DNA of 6,375 nt from NCBI GenBank assembly GCA_027318945.1, contig DAHVOF010000086.1, positions 1-6,375 of the forward strand, in the 5' to 3' direction. The position numbers and the translations under genes are program-made. The notes beneath the pieces were generated by a model. That model saw only the letters and a list, made by a program, of their open reading frames with translations. It did no database searches and had not been told where the DNA came from. Positions within the stretch are counted from its first letter, which is position 1. Each line of letters begins with the position of its first letter. The DNA is from Actinomycetota bacterium. Lineage in GTDB: Bacteria > Actinomycetota > Acidimicrobiia > Acidimicrobiales > Acidimicrobiaceae. Positions 1 to 6,367 of the stretch are shown here, one piece after another.

Positions 1-828
1 ATACAGGGCTTGGCCAGAGGCACCTTTTGGACTGCCGCAACCACACACGTAGTTCGTCAAGATGGGCCGTCAGTGGGACGCATGGCTGCTGTGAACCTTT
101 TTTCCAGCTTTGGGTTGCTTTCCGGCCCGATAATCGCTGGATATTTGGCACACTTCTCTCTTTCCACCGCGCTCTTTGTTGCAGGAATTGTAGCCATTAT
201 TGCATCGCTTCCGTCAACGATTCTCAGTAAAGAAACCCCATTCATAAAGGAGGGGAGGGGAGGCAAGCGTGAAATATGGAATCAACACGAAGTACAGCTT
301 GGCTCCTGGGCGGGTCTAACTGCAGGATCGTGGCGGGGAATTCTGAACTCGTATGTCCCTGTAGTGCTCAAATCCGTAGGGGAAAGCTACTTCTATGTTG
401 GCGCGCTCGTGGCACTCGCTAATGCAGCAAGCATTGCTGGCGCCGGAATTATGGGGCTGTTAAACAGGTTCGCGCCAGTGAAAGTATTCGCCGTCGGCGT
501 TATCACAGCAGCAGCTGGGACCGCCCTGGTTGGCCTTACAGCCAGATCCGTGACGATCACTGCGGCACTTCTCATAGTTGGAGGCATCGGCGCAGGGCTT
601 TTGCAGACCCTGGGCCCGGTTCTCGCTGCAACTGGGGTTTCCCCACACCTTAAAGGAGATGCCGTGGCTATCGCTGGCAGCTTTCGCGCCGGAGCCCTAT
701 TAATCGCCCCATTTTTTACGGCGATCCTACTTGGTCCAATTGGCATGACTGGTGCGCTCATCATCGTGGGAAGTGCTCTCGGCCTTCCGGTTCTCGCCGT
801 CCGCGGAAGCTCACCAGCACAAACCTAG
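1..828 (+). CDS. MFS transporter, C-terminal part (5' end cut by window edge)
   Basis: The reading frame is open from the first base and ends at TAG 826-828, giving about 275 residues. The start lies outside the window; the TTG at 10 is simply inside the frame. The protein is a string of hydrophobic segments rich in Gly and Ala, about eight in number, for example near residues 36-50, 52-70, 135-150, 162-178, 184-205 and 228-262. A charged loop near residues 75-95 fits the central cytoplasmic loop between the two halves of a 12-helix MFS carrier. The opening RGTFWTAATT stretch and the Gly-rich helices suit a major facilitator such as the cyanate permease/aromatic acid type, but I cannot name the substrate. 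It is convergent with the pca operon and so not co-transcribed with it. Import of an aromatic acid is only a guess from proximity. Confidence 0.75.
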   Translation: MQGLARGTFWTAATTHVVRQDGPSVGRMAAVNLFSSFGLLSGPIIAGYLAHFSLSTALFVAGIVAIIASLPSTILSKETPFIKEGRGGKREIWNQHEVQLGSWAGLTAGSWRGILNSYVPVVLKSVGESYFYVGALVALANAASIAGAGIMGLLNRFAPVKVFAVGVITAAAGTALVGLTARSVTITAALLIVGGIGAGLLQTLGPVLAATGVSPHLKGDAVAIAGSFRAGALLIAPFFTAILLGPIGMTGALIIVGSALGLPVLAVRGSSPAQT

Positions 829-900
829 CCCCGAATCCTTTAAATATGTAATCAGGAAGTCATCATCAGATGCTCAAAAGCTCGGCGCTCCAGACGAAGC

Positions 901-1644
901 TCAATCTGAAAATCCATACCTACGCAGCTTGGCCTGATAAAACTTCCAACCAGCATCGGGACTGAATTTGCTTTTTTGGGGCACAAGCTCTTGATCTTCG
1001 GGAGGAATCGGCTTAGCACGCTGACCAGTCTTAGCGATTTCCAACGCCACTTGGGCGAGTGTGTTGACATTCAATGCGGTTAGCAATGCCGACTCGATAG
1101 AGTCCCCAATAACAGTAATACCGTGTCCCTTGAGTATGCATGCACGATGATTGCCCATCGTTGTTAGCATGTCGCCAGCTATCTCTTTGGTCGAAATGAG
1201 AATCGAGCGAGCATATATTGGGATACCCTCCGAAGCCAGCTGATTGGCAGGAATATTGAAAGAGCCAAAGCAAGGAACGAGATCCAAATTCGCCAAAGTG
1301 GCAGCCAGCACTGCCGGGGGATGAGCGTGTATAACAACTTTCGCATCCGGTCTTCGGCGCAGGGTCTCGCCATGTAGCGGCAATTCAACCGGCCCCGAAT
1401 ATCCACGGTTGCTCTCAGCCCTTTCGCCCGAAAACTCAAACAAGCAGATTTCCTCTGGAGTAGTAAAAAATAGCCCACAGTCATCGGGTCCGCGGCCCCG
1501 CAGGAGCATAAGGTTTTCGTCGATCCTCATCGATATGTGGCCCAAGGTACCATGGACCAGCCCTTCCATCGCGAGAATTCTGCAGGCTGTCGCAATACGC
1601 TGCCTCTGGGTGTAATAGCTCAGCTCTTCGGTATCCATGCTCAA
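901..1644 (-). CDS. Class II aldolase/adducin-family protein, paralog B (possible aromatic-acid decarboxylase)
   Basis: This 247-residue protein has the class II aldolase/adducin fold signature. The zinc (or other divalent metal) ligands are visible as His106 and His108 in IHAHPP and His174 in KGHGITV. Glu87 in PVEL sits where the catalytic acid of fuculose-phosphate aldolase lies. A C-terminal Tyr-rich segment (GWKFYQAKLRRYGF) resembles the tail that completes a neighbouring active site in oligomers of this family. The family covers sugar-phosphate aldolases and epimerases, but also 3,4-dihydroxyphthalate decarboxylase (PhtC type), CmtD and the CloR/NovR oxygenases. Position at the end of a protocatechuate operon favours aromatic-acid decarboxylation by inference. 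The start is TTG at 1644: AAAGG ends 8 nt upstream, and this start makes the N terminus exactly as long as that of paralog A (both M-S-x16-A-C-R). An ATG two codons later (1638) is the alternative. A 68-nt gap separates it from paralog A. Confidence 0.85.
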   Translation of the reverse strand: MSMDTEELSYYTQRQRIATACRILAMEGLVHGTLGHISMRIDENLMLLRGRGPDDCGLFFTTPEEICLFEFSGERAESNRGYSGPVELPLHGETLRRRPDAKVVIHAHPPAVLAATLANLDLVPCFGSFNIPANQLASEGIPIYARSILISTKEIAGDMLTTMGNHRACILKGHGITVIGDSIESALLTALNVNTLAQVALEIAKTGQRAKPIPPEDQELVPQKSKFSPDAGWKFYQAKLRRYGFSD

Positions 1645-1652
1645 TTCAAGTG

Positions 1653-1661
1653 CCTTTCTCC
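1653..1661 (-). promoter_or_regulatory. Ribosome binding site supporting the TTG start of paralog B
   Basis: Read on the minus strand this is GGAGAAAGG. Its 3' end lies 8 nt from the TTG at 1644 but 14 nt from the ATG at 1638, so it favours the TTG start. Confidence 0.55.
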
Positions 1662-1712
1662 GTTAAGTTCTTGGGGTCGATGGTGGATTCACACTTACAA
1701 CTGATATATCGG

Positions 1713-2462
1713 CTACCACTTGTCGTATCCCGAACGACGAAGTTTTGCCAGATAGTATCTCCAACCACCCAAATCATTGAAGCCGCCCCCCAGATCTGGC
1801 AGAGATTCAAGATCCTCCTTCGATATGGACTCGGCCCTACCGCCGGCCTGAGCAACTTCCAGAACTATCCGCGCAAGTATATTCAGGTTCAATGCGCGAA
1901 CTAATACCTGTTCAACAGTATCGCCCACTACCGTGATCCCATGACCCTTGAGGACGCATGCCTTGTGCCCTCCAAGGGATTCGAGCATATCCGTGGCGAT
2001 CTCCGGAGTCGAGATCAGCACCGACCGTGGAAACACTGGGATACCGTCAGCAGCTAGCTGAGCTGCTGGAATATTGAAAGCGCCAAAGCATGGGACAAGG
2101 TTTAGATCTGATAAGGCTGCAATCAGCACTGCAGGCGGATGCGCATGCAATACCGCATTCACCCCAGACCTCTGCCTCAATGTCTCACCATGGAGAGACA
2201 GCTCAACAGGCTTCGAAAAACCTCGGTCAGGCTCTTTCGCATTACCTGAAAAATCGAAAAGGCAAATCTCCTCTGGCGTGGCAAAAAATAGCCCAGCATC
2301 ATTTGCCCCCCTGCTCCTAATAAGCATGAGGTCCTCGCCGACCCGCATCGATATATGACCTAAAGTCGCCTCTACAATACCCTCCATGGCCATAATCCTG
2401 CACGCAAGTGCGATCTTCTCGCGCTCTGCCAGAAACTCCAGTTTCGAGGCCTGGATGCTCAT
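1713..2462 (-). CDS. Class II aldolase/adducin-family protein, paralog A (possible aromatic-acid decarboxylase)
   Basis: This 249-residue protein aligns without gaps to paralog B over at least the first 230 residues and is roughly 55-60% identical by eye. It keeps the same metal and catalytic positions: Glu87, His106 and His108 in LHAHPP, and His174 in KGHGITV. The C-terminal motif (LPDLGGGFND, then GWRYYLAKL) resembles what I recall of actinobacterial class II aldolases annotated as 3,4-dihydroxyphthalate decarboxylases; that is memory, not a search. If correct, it would make protocatechuate from 3,4-dihydroxyphthalate, the substrate of the dioxygenase encoded upstream. A longer frame starts at 2492, but the ATG at 2462 is preferred because AGGAGG lies 7 nt upstream and the ATG overlaps the TGA of pcaDC as ATGA, so translation is probably coupled. 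A sugar-phosphate aldolase or epimerase, or a CloR-like oxygenase, is the alternative. Confidence 0.87.
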   Translation of the reverse strand: MSIQASKLEFLAEREKIALACRIMAMEGIVEATLGHISMRVGEDLMLIRSRGANDAGLFFATPEEICLFDFSGNAKEPDRGFSKPVELSLHGETLRQRSGVNAVLHAHPPAVLIAALSDLNLVPCFGAFNIPAAQLAADGIPVFPRSVLISTPEIATDMLESLGGHKACVLKGHGITVVGDTVEQVLVRALNLNILARIVLEVAQAGGRAESISKEDLESLPDLGGGFNDLGGWRYYLAKLRRSGYDKW

Positions 2463-3640
2463 ACTGAATCCTCCTGATGATTTTCTACCCACTCGAGTGA
2501 CTGCAAAATTTCGTTGGCCTTTGCAAATGCGGAATTAGCAGCAGGAACACCCGCATACACCCCACACTGAATGAAAACCTCCATGATTTCTTCCCGTTTA
2601 AGTCCGTTGCGCAGAGCAGCCGGAATATGGAACGCTAATTCGTCCAGATTGCCACGCGAAACCAGAATCGCCAAGGTGATCATACTTCTCGTTCGCCGAT
2701 CGAGCCCGGGTCTGGCCCACACCTCACCCCACGCATACCGAGATATAAAGTCCTGGAATGAAGCTGTGAATTCCGTTCTTTTCGCACTTGCCTCAGCCAC
2801 ATATCTGCTGCCAAGAACCTCAGTTCTTACGCTCATTCCTCTTGTCTTCGGTGAGCCACTTAGGTGGGACATCACGGCATCAATAAAGACGTCAGGCTGC
2901 TCGAGGTTTGCGAGATGCGAAGCGTTGGCAATGACTTGTAACGAAGAACCATTAATTGACTCCTGGATCGACAGAGCCATCGAAGGCGAGCATACAGGAT
3001 CTAAAGCACCCGCGACGACGAGTGTGGGAGAAATTATTTTTCGCAACTCACTTCGCAAGTCGGTGCTGCCGATAGCTTCGCAAACACTTGCATATCCCTC
3101 TGGATTGCAGGAGTCGAGCATTTCCTTGACAATTTCCTTAGCGCGGGAATTTCGTGCGTCGATTTCGGCGGTGAACCACCGCTGAAGAAGGCTCTCATAA
3201 AGGATCGCAGTGCCCCCTTCGCGCACGGACGCTGCGCGATCCATCCAGAACTCTCGGGGACCAAAATTCGGCGAGGTACACGCCAATACAGTCTTCTCAA
3301 TCCGCTCCGGAACATTGATGGCCATCCACATGGCTATCAATCCACCGAGCGACAGTCCACAAACCGATGCCTTCTCAGACCCGATCGCGTCCAGGAGTGC
3401 TAAAGCGTCCGATCCGAGAAGCTCAATTGAGTACGGTCCGTTTGGCGATGCCGTGCCGCCATGGCCCCGCTGATCATATCGAATCACGCGAAAATGTCCT
3501 GAGAGCGTAGGAATCTGCTCGTCCCACATGGCGCAAGTCGTTGAGAGAGAGTTAATCAAAAGCAACCAAGGAGATCCCTCGGCCCCATCTATTCGGACTC
3601 TGAAATTGATTCCTCGAATATTAAGTGTCGTTTCTTCCAT
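2459..3640 (-). CDS. pcaL: Fused beta-ketoadipate enol-lactone hydrolase / 4-carboxymuconolactone decarboxylase (PcaD-PcaC, PcaL type)
   Basis: Counting from the ATG at 3640 the protein has 393 residues and two domains. Residues about 1-262 are an alpha/beta hydrolase: oxyanion-hole region NSLS at 30-33, nucleophile elbow GLSLGG with Ser97, acid Asp214 in GALDP and His242 in ASHLAN, a complete triad as in PcaD. Residues about 268-380 are a carboxymuconolactone decarboxylase domain, with VRTEVLG, FISRYAWGEVWARPGL, RTRSMITL and a YAGVPAANSAF end as in PcaC. A short Ser/Pro/Lys linker joins them. The fusion carries out two consecutive steps, decarboxylation of 4-carboxymuconolactone and then hydrolysis of the enol-lactone to beta-ketoadipate, in the cytoplasm. 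This arrangement is known as PcaL in Streptomyces and Rhodococcus. A longer form starting at TTG 3673 would overlap the pcaB stop by 8 nt. I prefer the ATG because it gives the usual short PcaD N terminus, though its Shine-Dalgarno is weak. Confidence 0.93.
   Translation of the reverse strand: MEETTLNIRGINFRVRIDGAEGSPWLLLINSLSTTCAMWDEQIPTLSGHFRVIRYDQRGHGGTASPNGPYSIELLGSDALALLDAIGSEKASVCGLSLGGLIAMWMAINVPERIEKTVLACTSPNFGPREFWMDRAASVREGGTAILYESLLQRWFTAEIDARNSRAKEIVKEMLDSCNPEGYASVCEAIGSTDLRSELRKIISPTLVVAGALDPVCSPSMALSIQESINGSSLQVIANASHLANLEQPDVFIDAVMSHLSGSPKTRGMSVRTEVLGSRYVAEASAKRTEFTASFQDFISRYAWGEVWARPGLDRRTRSMITLAILVSRGNLDELAFHIPAALRNGLKREEIMEVFIQCGVYAGVPAANSAFAKANEILQSLEWVENHQEDSV
2470..2475 (-). 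promoter_or_regulatory. Strong Shine-Dalgarno for class II aldolase paralog A
   Basis: A full AGGAGG on the minus strand, 7 nt before the ATG at 2462 and inside the last codons of pcaDC. It decides the start of paralog A against the upstream in-frame codon at 2492. Confidence 0.85.
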
Positions 3641-3665
3641 CGATACCGGACCTATTTCTTTTTTC

Positions 3666-5036
3666 TCAGCCAAAAATCTTCCGCCACCTTGTCCTTGCTT
3701 TCAGCCAATCAGCGAGCGCGTTGTCAATGAATACCTGTGCTGATCCAAGATACGTAAGCGGGTCGAAAAGCTCCTGGGCTTGATCTACGGTAAAACTGTC
3801 ACAGAATTTTTCCTCATGTAGTAGTTCCTCGTACAGACTTGTACGGTTTTCCCTGGATCTTTGCGTGGCTCGACGAACAAGTTGATGTGCCTCAGCGCGG
3901 CCCATGAATTCGCTTAGCGAAGTTAATACACGCTCTGACATGACATTGCCTCGACTTATATCGAGATTCTCCCGCATTCGATCCTCATTTACCTTGAGAT
4001 TGCTTAGCGTGTGCAAACTCCGCTCTACACTTGTTCCGGTCAAATTGAGAAGATCCCGCAACGTCTCCCATTCAGCCGGCCATTCACCTGCACCACGCTC
4101 GTTTTCCGCGACGATGCAACCCACCAATATAGGTAACAAACCCTGAACCCTTCTGAAGCAGGCATTTACCACAACTGGACCCACTGGATTTACCTTTTGG
4201 GGAAGAGCGGAGGAACCGCCACCTCCGAATTCCTGGACCTCGCATACCTCCGACACCTCCGCCTGGCTTGCCAATGCGATATCGACTGCAATCTTTGCCA
4301 ACGAACCGACAGTTATCGATAGGGCAGAACCCAGCTTTGCGACCCGAATCCTCTGCGATTGCCACGGCATAGAGGGAAATTCCAACCCAAGCACCTTAGC
4401 CAAGCGAATTCCGACACCGCTTCCCAATTCACCGAGAGCCGCAAGTGTGCCAGCGGCGCCACCAAACTGAATGGCCAAATCTTCTGAGTAAGTACTTTCG
4501 AGAACAGCCCCGGCAGAAGTCAATCCTCCCAGCCAATTCGCGGCCTTGAGTCCGAAAGTTGTGGGCAACGCGTGTTGTAGAAGGGTTCGCGCAACCATCG
4601 GGGTATGGCGATAGCGTTCGGTAAGCTCCGCCAATGCCGTCCCCACTTTCTCCAAATCGTAAAAGATAAGCTCAAGAGCCTCTTTTACAACCAAAATAGT
4701 TGCGGTGTCAAGAACATCCTGGCTGGTAGCGCCGTAATGGATCCATGGACGTGCTGATTCCGAAAGCCGATCGCCAAGACCTGCCACAAGAGCGATTACT
4801 GGGCTAGCGGTAATTCTGGCGGCCACTCCCAAGAAGGTAGGGTCGATTTGAAAACTGCGGGAAAGTTGCGAGATCTCGTGCGCGGCTTCGATTGGAATAA
4901 TTCGTAATTCTCCCTGCACGCCTGCAAGAGCACATTCAAAATCAACCATTTTTCTAACCCAGTTTGCTGCAGACGTGATAGGCGCCATCGCGTCCGAAAT
5001 GAATACAGGCTCAAAAAGCCCTTCCGGCCCTCCCAT
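3666..5036 (-). CDS. pcaB: 3-carboxy-cis,cis-muconate cycloisomerase (PcaB)
   Basis: The enzyme converts 3-carboxy-cis,cis-muconate, the PcaHG product, to 4-carboxymuconolactone. It belongs to the fumarase/aspartase/argininosuccinate lyase superfamily. From the ATG at 5036 it has 456 residues, in the normal range. Visible motifs are LFEPVF near the N terminus, HYGATSQD at 100-107, the mobile signature loop GGGGSSALPQKVNP at 271-284 with the catalytic Ser pair, ERGAGEWPAEW at 313-323 (typical of PcaB rather than adenylosuccinate lyase) and LFDPLTYLGSA at 423-433. The loop reads LPQKVNP where many relatives have MPHKxNP. The frame is also open to a TTG at 5054 (462 residues). The ATG is preferred, with a GGGGG 5 nt and GGAG 12 nt upstream, but neither site is decisive. 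It lies 33 nt after the pcaG stop and just before pcaD-C, as expected in a pca operon. Confidence 0.93.
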   Translation of the reverse strand: MGGPEGLFEPVFISDAMAPITSAANWVRKMVDFECALAGVQGELRIIPIEAAHEISQLSRSFQIDPTFLGVAARITASPVIALVAGLGDRLSESARPWIHYGATSQDVLDTATILVVKEALELIFYDLEKVGTALAELTERYRHTPMVARTLLQHALPTTFGLKAANWLGGLTSAGAVLESTYSEDLAIQFGGAAGTLAALGELGSGVGIRLAKVLGLEFPSMPWQSQRIRVAKLGSALSITVGSLAKIAVDIALASQAEVSEVCEVQEFGGGGSSALPQKVNPVGPVVVNACFRRVQGLLPILVGCIVAENERGAGEWPAEWETLRDLLNLTGTSVERSLHTLSNLKVNEDRMRENLDISRGNVMSERVLTSLSEFMGRAEAHQLVRRATQRSRENRTSLYEELLHEEKFCDSFTVDQAQELFDPLTYLGSAQVFIDNALADWLKARTRWRKIFG

Positions 5037-5069
5037 ATCTGCCCCCAGCTCCAAACAGAACTCGTCGTA

Positions 5070-5636
5070 CTACCCACCAAAAACTAGAAATTGCGTCTGC
5101 GGACCTCTTTGTGAATCCTGAAGGCGAATATCGAACTTGTATTCTCCGCCTATCTTCGCGGCAATCAACGTCGATCGGGCTTGTTCATCTCGGATTGCAC
5201 TGAGCAAAGGGTCGCTTTCATTGGCACTTACTTCGTCCGAAAAGTAGATCCGCGTGAATACAGGTTTCAGCAGACCACGAGCGAACACCACCATAGATAT
5301 GTGGGGCGCTTCCAATGCTCCCGACGACGCGAGGAGCCGCCCAGGCTTAACTGTTCGGATCCTATATTTTCCGGAAGCATCGCTAAGGCGCCGGGCAAAT
5401 CCGGACCATTCGGCAGCCGTGTCTGGTGGAAACTTCCCGTTGCCATCTGCTTGCCAAATCTCAACCATTGCATCGGGAACGGGATCTGCACCTCCATCAA
5501 AAACAGTGCCATTGAGCAAAAACGCCCCACTAAAGCCTTCATCGACTATGTCTTCTTCCGCCATCCATTCCGTCCCAAACTTAAAGAAAGGCCCAATAGT
5601 CTGCGAAGGAGTCGCTCCTAATTGAAGTTCGCTCAT
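5070..5636 (-). CDS. pcaG: Protocatechuate 3,4-dioxygenase, alpha subunit (PcaG)
   Basis: This 188-residue protein is the alpha chain that pairs with PcaH to form the ferric intradiol dioxygenase. It begins with the diagnostic TPSQTIGPFF motif (residues 9-18) of alpha subunits. It has the shared intradiol core: PDAMVEIWQADGNGKF at 54-69, a GKYRIRTVKPG strand-turn at 89-99, and the alpha-type segment APHISMVVFARGLLKPVFTR at 110-129, ending in RIYF. At the positions where the beta subunit has its iron-binding Tyr and His residues, this chain lacks the Tyr/Tyr/His/His set, as expected for the non-catalytic alpha subunit. The ATG follows the TAG of pcaH with no intervening base and has GGAGG 5 nt upstream, so the two subunits are likely made at equal rates by translational coupling. 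Length is close to the usual near-200 residues. Confidence 0.96.
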   Translation of the reverse strand: MSELQLGATPSQTIGPFFKFGTEWMAEEDIVDEGFSGAFLLNGTVFDGGADPVPDAMVEIWQADGNGKFPPDTAAEWSGFARRLSDASGKYRIRTVKPGRLLASSGALEAPHISMVVFARGLLKPVFTRIYFSDEVSANESDPLLSAIRDEQARSTLIAAKIGGEYKFDIRLQDSQRGPQTQFLVFGG

Positions 5637-6338
5637 CTATGCCTCCGGAGTATGGTTAGGACCGCCCAATACAATGTCCCATCTATAACCCAAAGCTGTG
5701 CCTGGAATAGTGAGATCCCAGTCAAAAGCCGATATGAGTCGAGCGAGTGCTTTCTTGTCGCGAATGGAGTTAGCTATCGGGTCAGAATCAATAAGAGGAT
5801 CTCCAGGAAAGTACATCTGGGTAATAAGACGCTGCGTCAAGGCAGTTCCGAACAGGGAGAAATGGATATGAGCTGGCCTCCATGCATTGGGATGATTGCC
5901 CCATGGATACGCAGCTGGTTTGATGGTGGTGAATTTGTACCGACCGTCATTGTCGGTAATCGTCCTGCCTCCCCCCGTAAAATTCGGATCTAGGGGAGCA
6001 GAGTGGTCATCCAGTTTGTGCGCGTACCTGCCACAAGAGTTCGCCTGCCATATTTCGACAAGTTGATTCCTAATGGGACGGCCGTCACGATCCATAAGCT
6101 TACCGGAAACCACAATTTTTTCGCCAAGAGGCTCTCCAGCATGTTGGGCAGTCAGATCGTCGTCGTTCGGGCGAATGCGTCCCTCCCCGAATACAGGGCC
6201 GTGAAGCTCGGTTGAACCCGGCCTTATTAAAAGAGGGGCTTTATTGGGTCCCCTGAGCAAGGTGCTTTTATATCCGGGAAAGTAATAAGATGGATCCTCC
6301 TCCACGGTAGGCGTCGAAAGAACGATTCCGCTTGCCAT
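5637..6338 (-). CDS. pcaH: Protocatechuate 3,4-dioxygenase, beta subunit (PcaH)
   Basis: This is the iron-binding subunit that cleaves protocatechuate between its two hydroxyls using O2. From the ATG at 6338 it has 233 residues, close to the 239 of the Pseudomonas putida protein. The four ferric ligands are present with exact family spacing: Tyr105 (GRYAH), Tyr144 (PAAYPW), His157 and His159 (RPAHIHF). Other active-site residues also line up with the P. putida enzyme: Tyr23, Trp146, Arg154, Gln174, Tyr176 and Ile188. The enzyme is therefore predicted to be functional. The frame is open to the window edge, with a GTG at 6371 and an ATG at 6353, but the ATG at 6338 is chosen because AAAGGA lies 6 nt upstream and the N terminus then has the usual length before the PGYKSTLLRGP motif. 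It is the first pca gene seen, and the promoter is probably at or beyond the right edge. Confidence 0.96.
   Translation of the reverse strand: MASGIVLSTPTVEEDPSYYFPGYKSTLLRGPNKAPLLIRPGSTELHGPVFGEGRIRPNDDDLTAQHAGEPLGEKIVVSGKLMDRDGRPIRNQLVEIWQANSCGRYAHKLDDHSAPLDPNFTGGGRTITDNDGRYKFTTIKPAAYPWGNHPNAWRPAHIHFSLFGTALTQRLITQMYFPGDPLIDSDPIANSIRDKKALARLISAFDWDLTIPGTALGYRWDIVLGGPNHTPEA
5642..5646 (-). promoter_or_regulatory. Shine-Dalgarno of pcaG inside the 3' end of pcaH
   Basis: GGAGG on the minus strand, 5 nt before the pcaG ATG at 5636. It sits within the last codons of pcaH, whose stop codon directly abuts the pcaG start. Confidence 0.8.
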
Positions 6339-6344
6339 TGCCAA

Positions 6345-6350
6345 TCCTTT
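6345..6350 (-). promoter_or_regulatory. Shine-Dalgarno of pcaH
   Basis: AAAGGA on the minus strand, 6 nt before the ATG at 6338. It supports that start over the in-frame GTG at 6371 and ATG at 6353. Confidence 0.65.
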
Positions 6351-6351
6351 C

Positions 6352-6367
6352 ATAGCACAAATGCTAT
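6352..6367. promoter_or_regulatory. Inverted repeat upstream of pcaH (possible operator or leader hairpin)
   Basis: ATAGCA, a 4-nt spacer (CAAA) and TGCTAT form perfect 6-bp arms. The repeat ends 13 nt before the pcaH ATG and next to its Shine-Dalgarno. It could be a regulator site for the operon or a small RNA hairpin close to the ribosome site. A repeat this short can occur by chance, and the promoter itself is not visible. Confidence 0.3.

Noticed and set aside
2463..2492. An upstream in-frame start that would extend class II aldolase paralog A by 10 residues.
   Set aside because: The extension would overlap pcaD-C by 34 nt. AGGAGG sits exactly 7 nt before the ATG at 2462, and paralog B has the same N-terminal length as the shorter form.
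2571..3185. A 204-residue open frame on the plus strand opposite pcaD-C.
   Set aside because: It lies entirely inside a well-supported gene with both domains intact on the other strand. Its translation is Ser/Arg/Ile rich and has no recognisable motif, so it is a shadow frame.
5181..5625. Two plus-strand open frames of 123-146 residues opposite pcaG.
   Set aside because: They are antisense to a confident gene and their composition shows no domain or ribosome-site support.
5895..5900. Gly147 in PcaH where the Pseudomonas enzyme has Arg (Arg450), as a possible active-site change.
   Set aside because: As I recall, YPWGNH is frequent in PcaH proteins from other groups, and all metal ligands and substrate-contact residues are kept.
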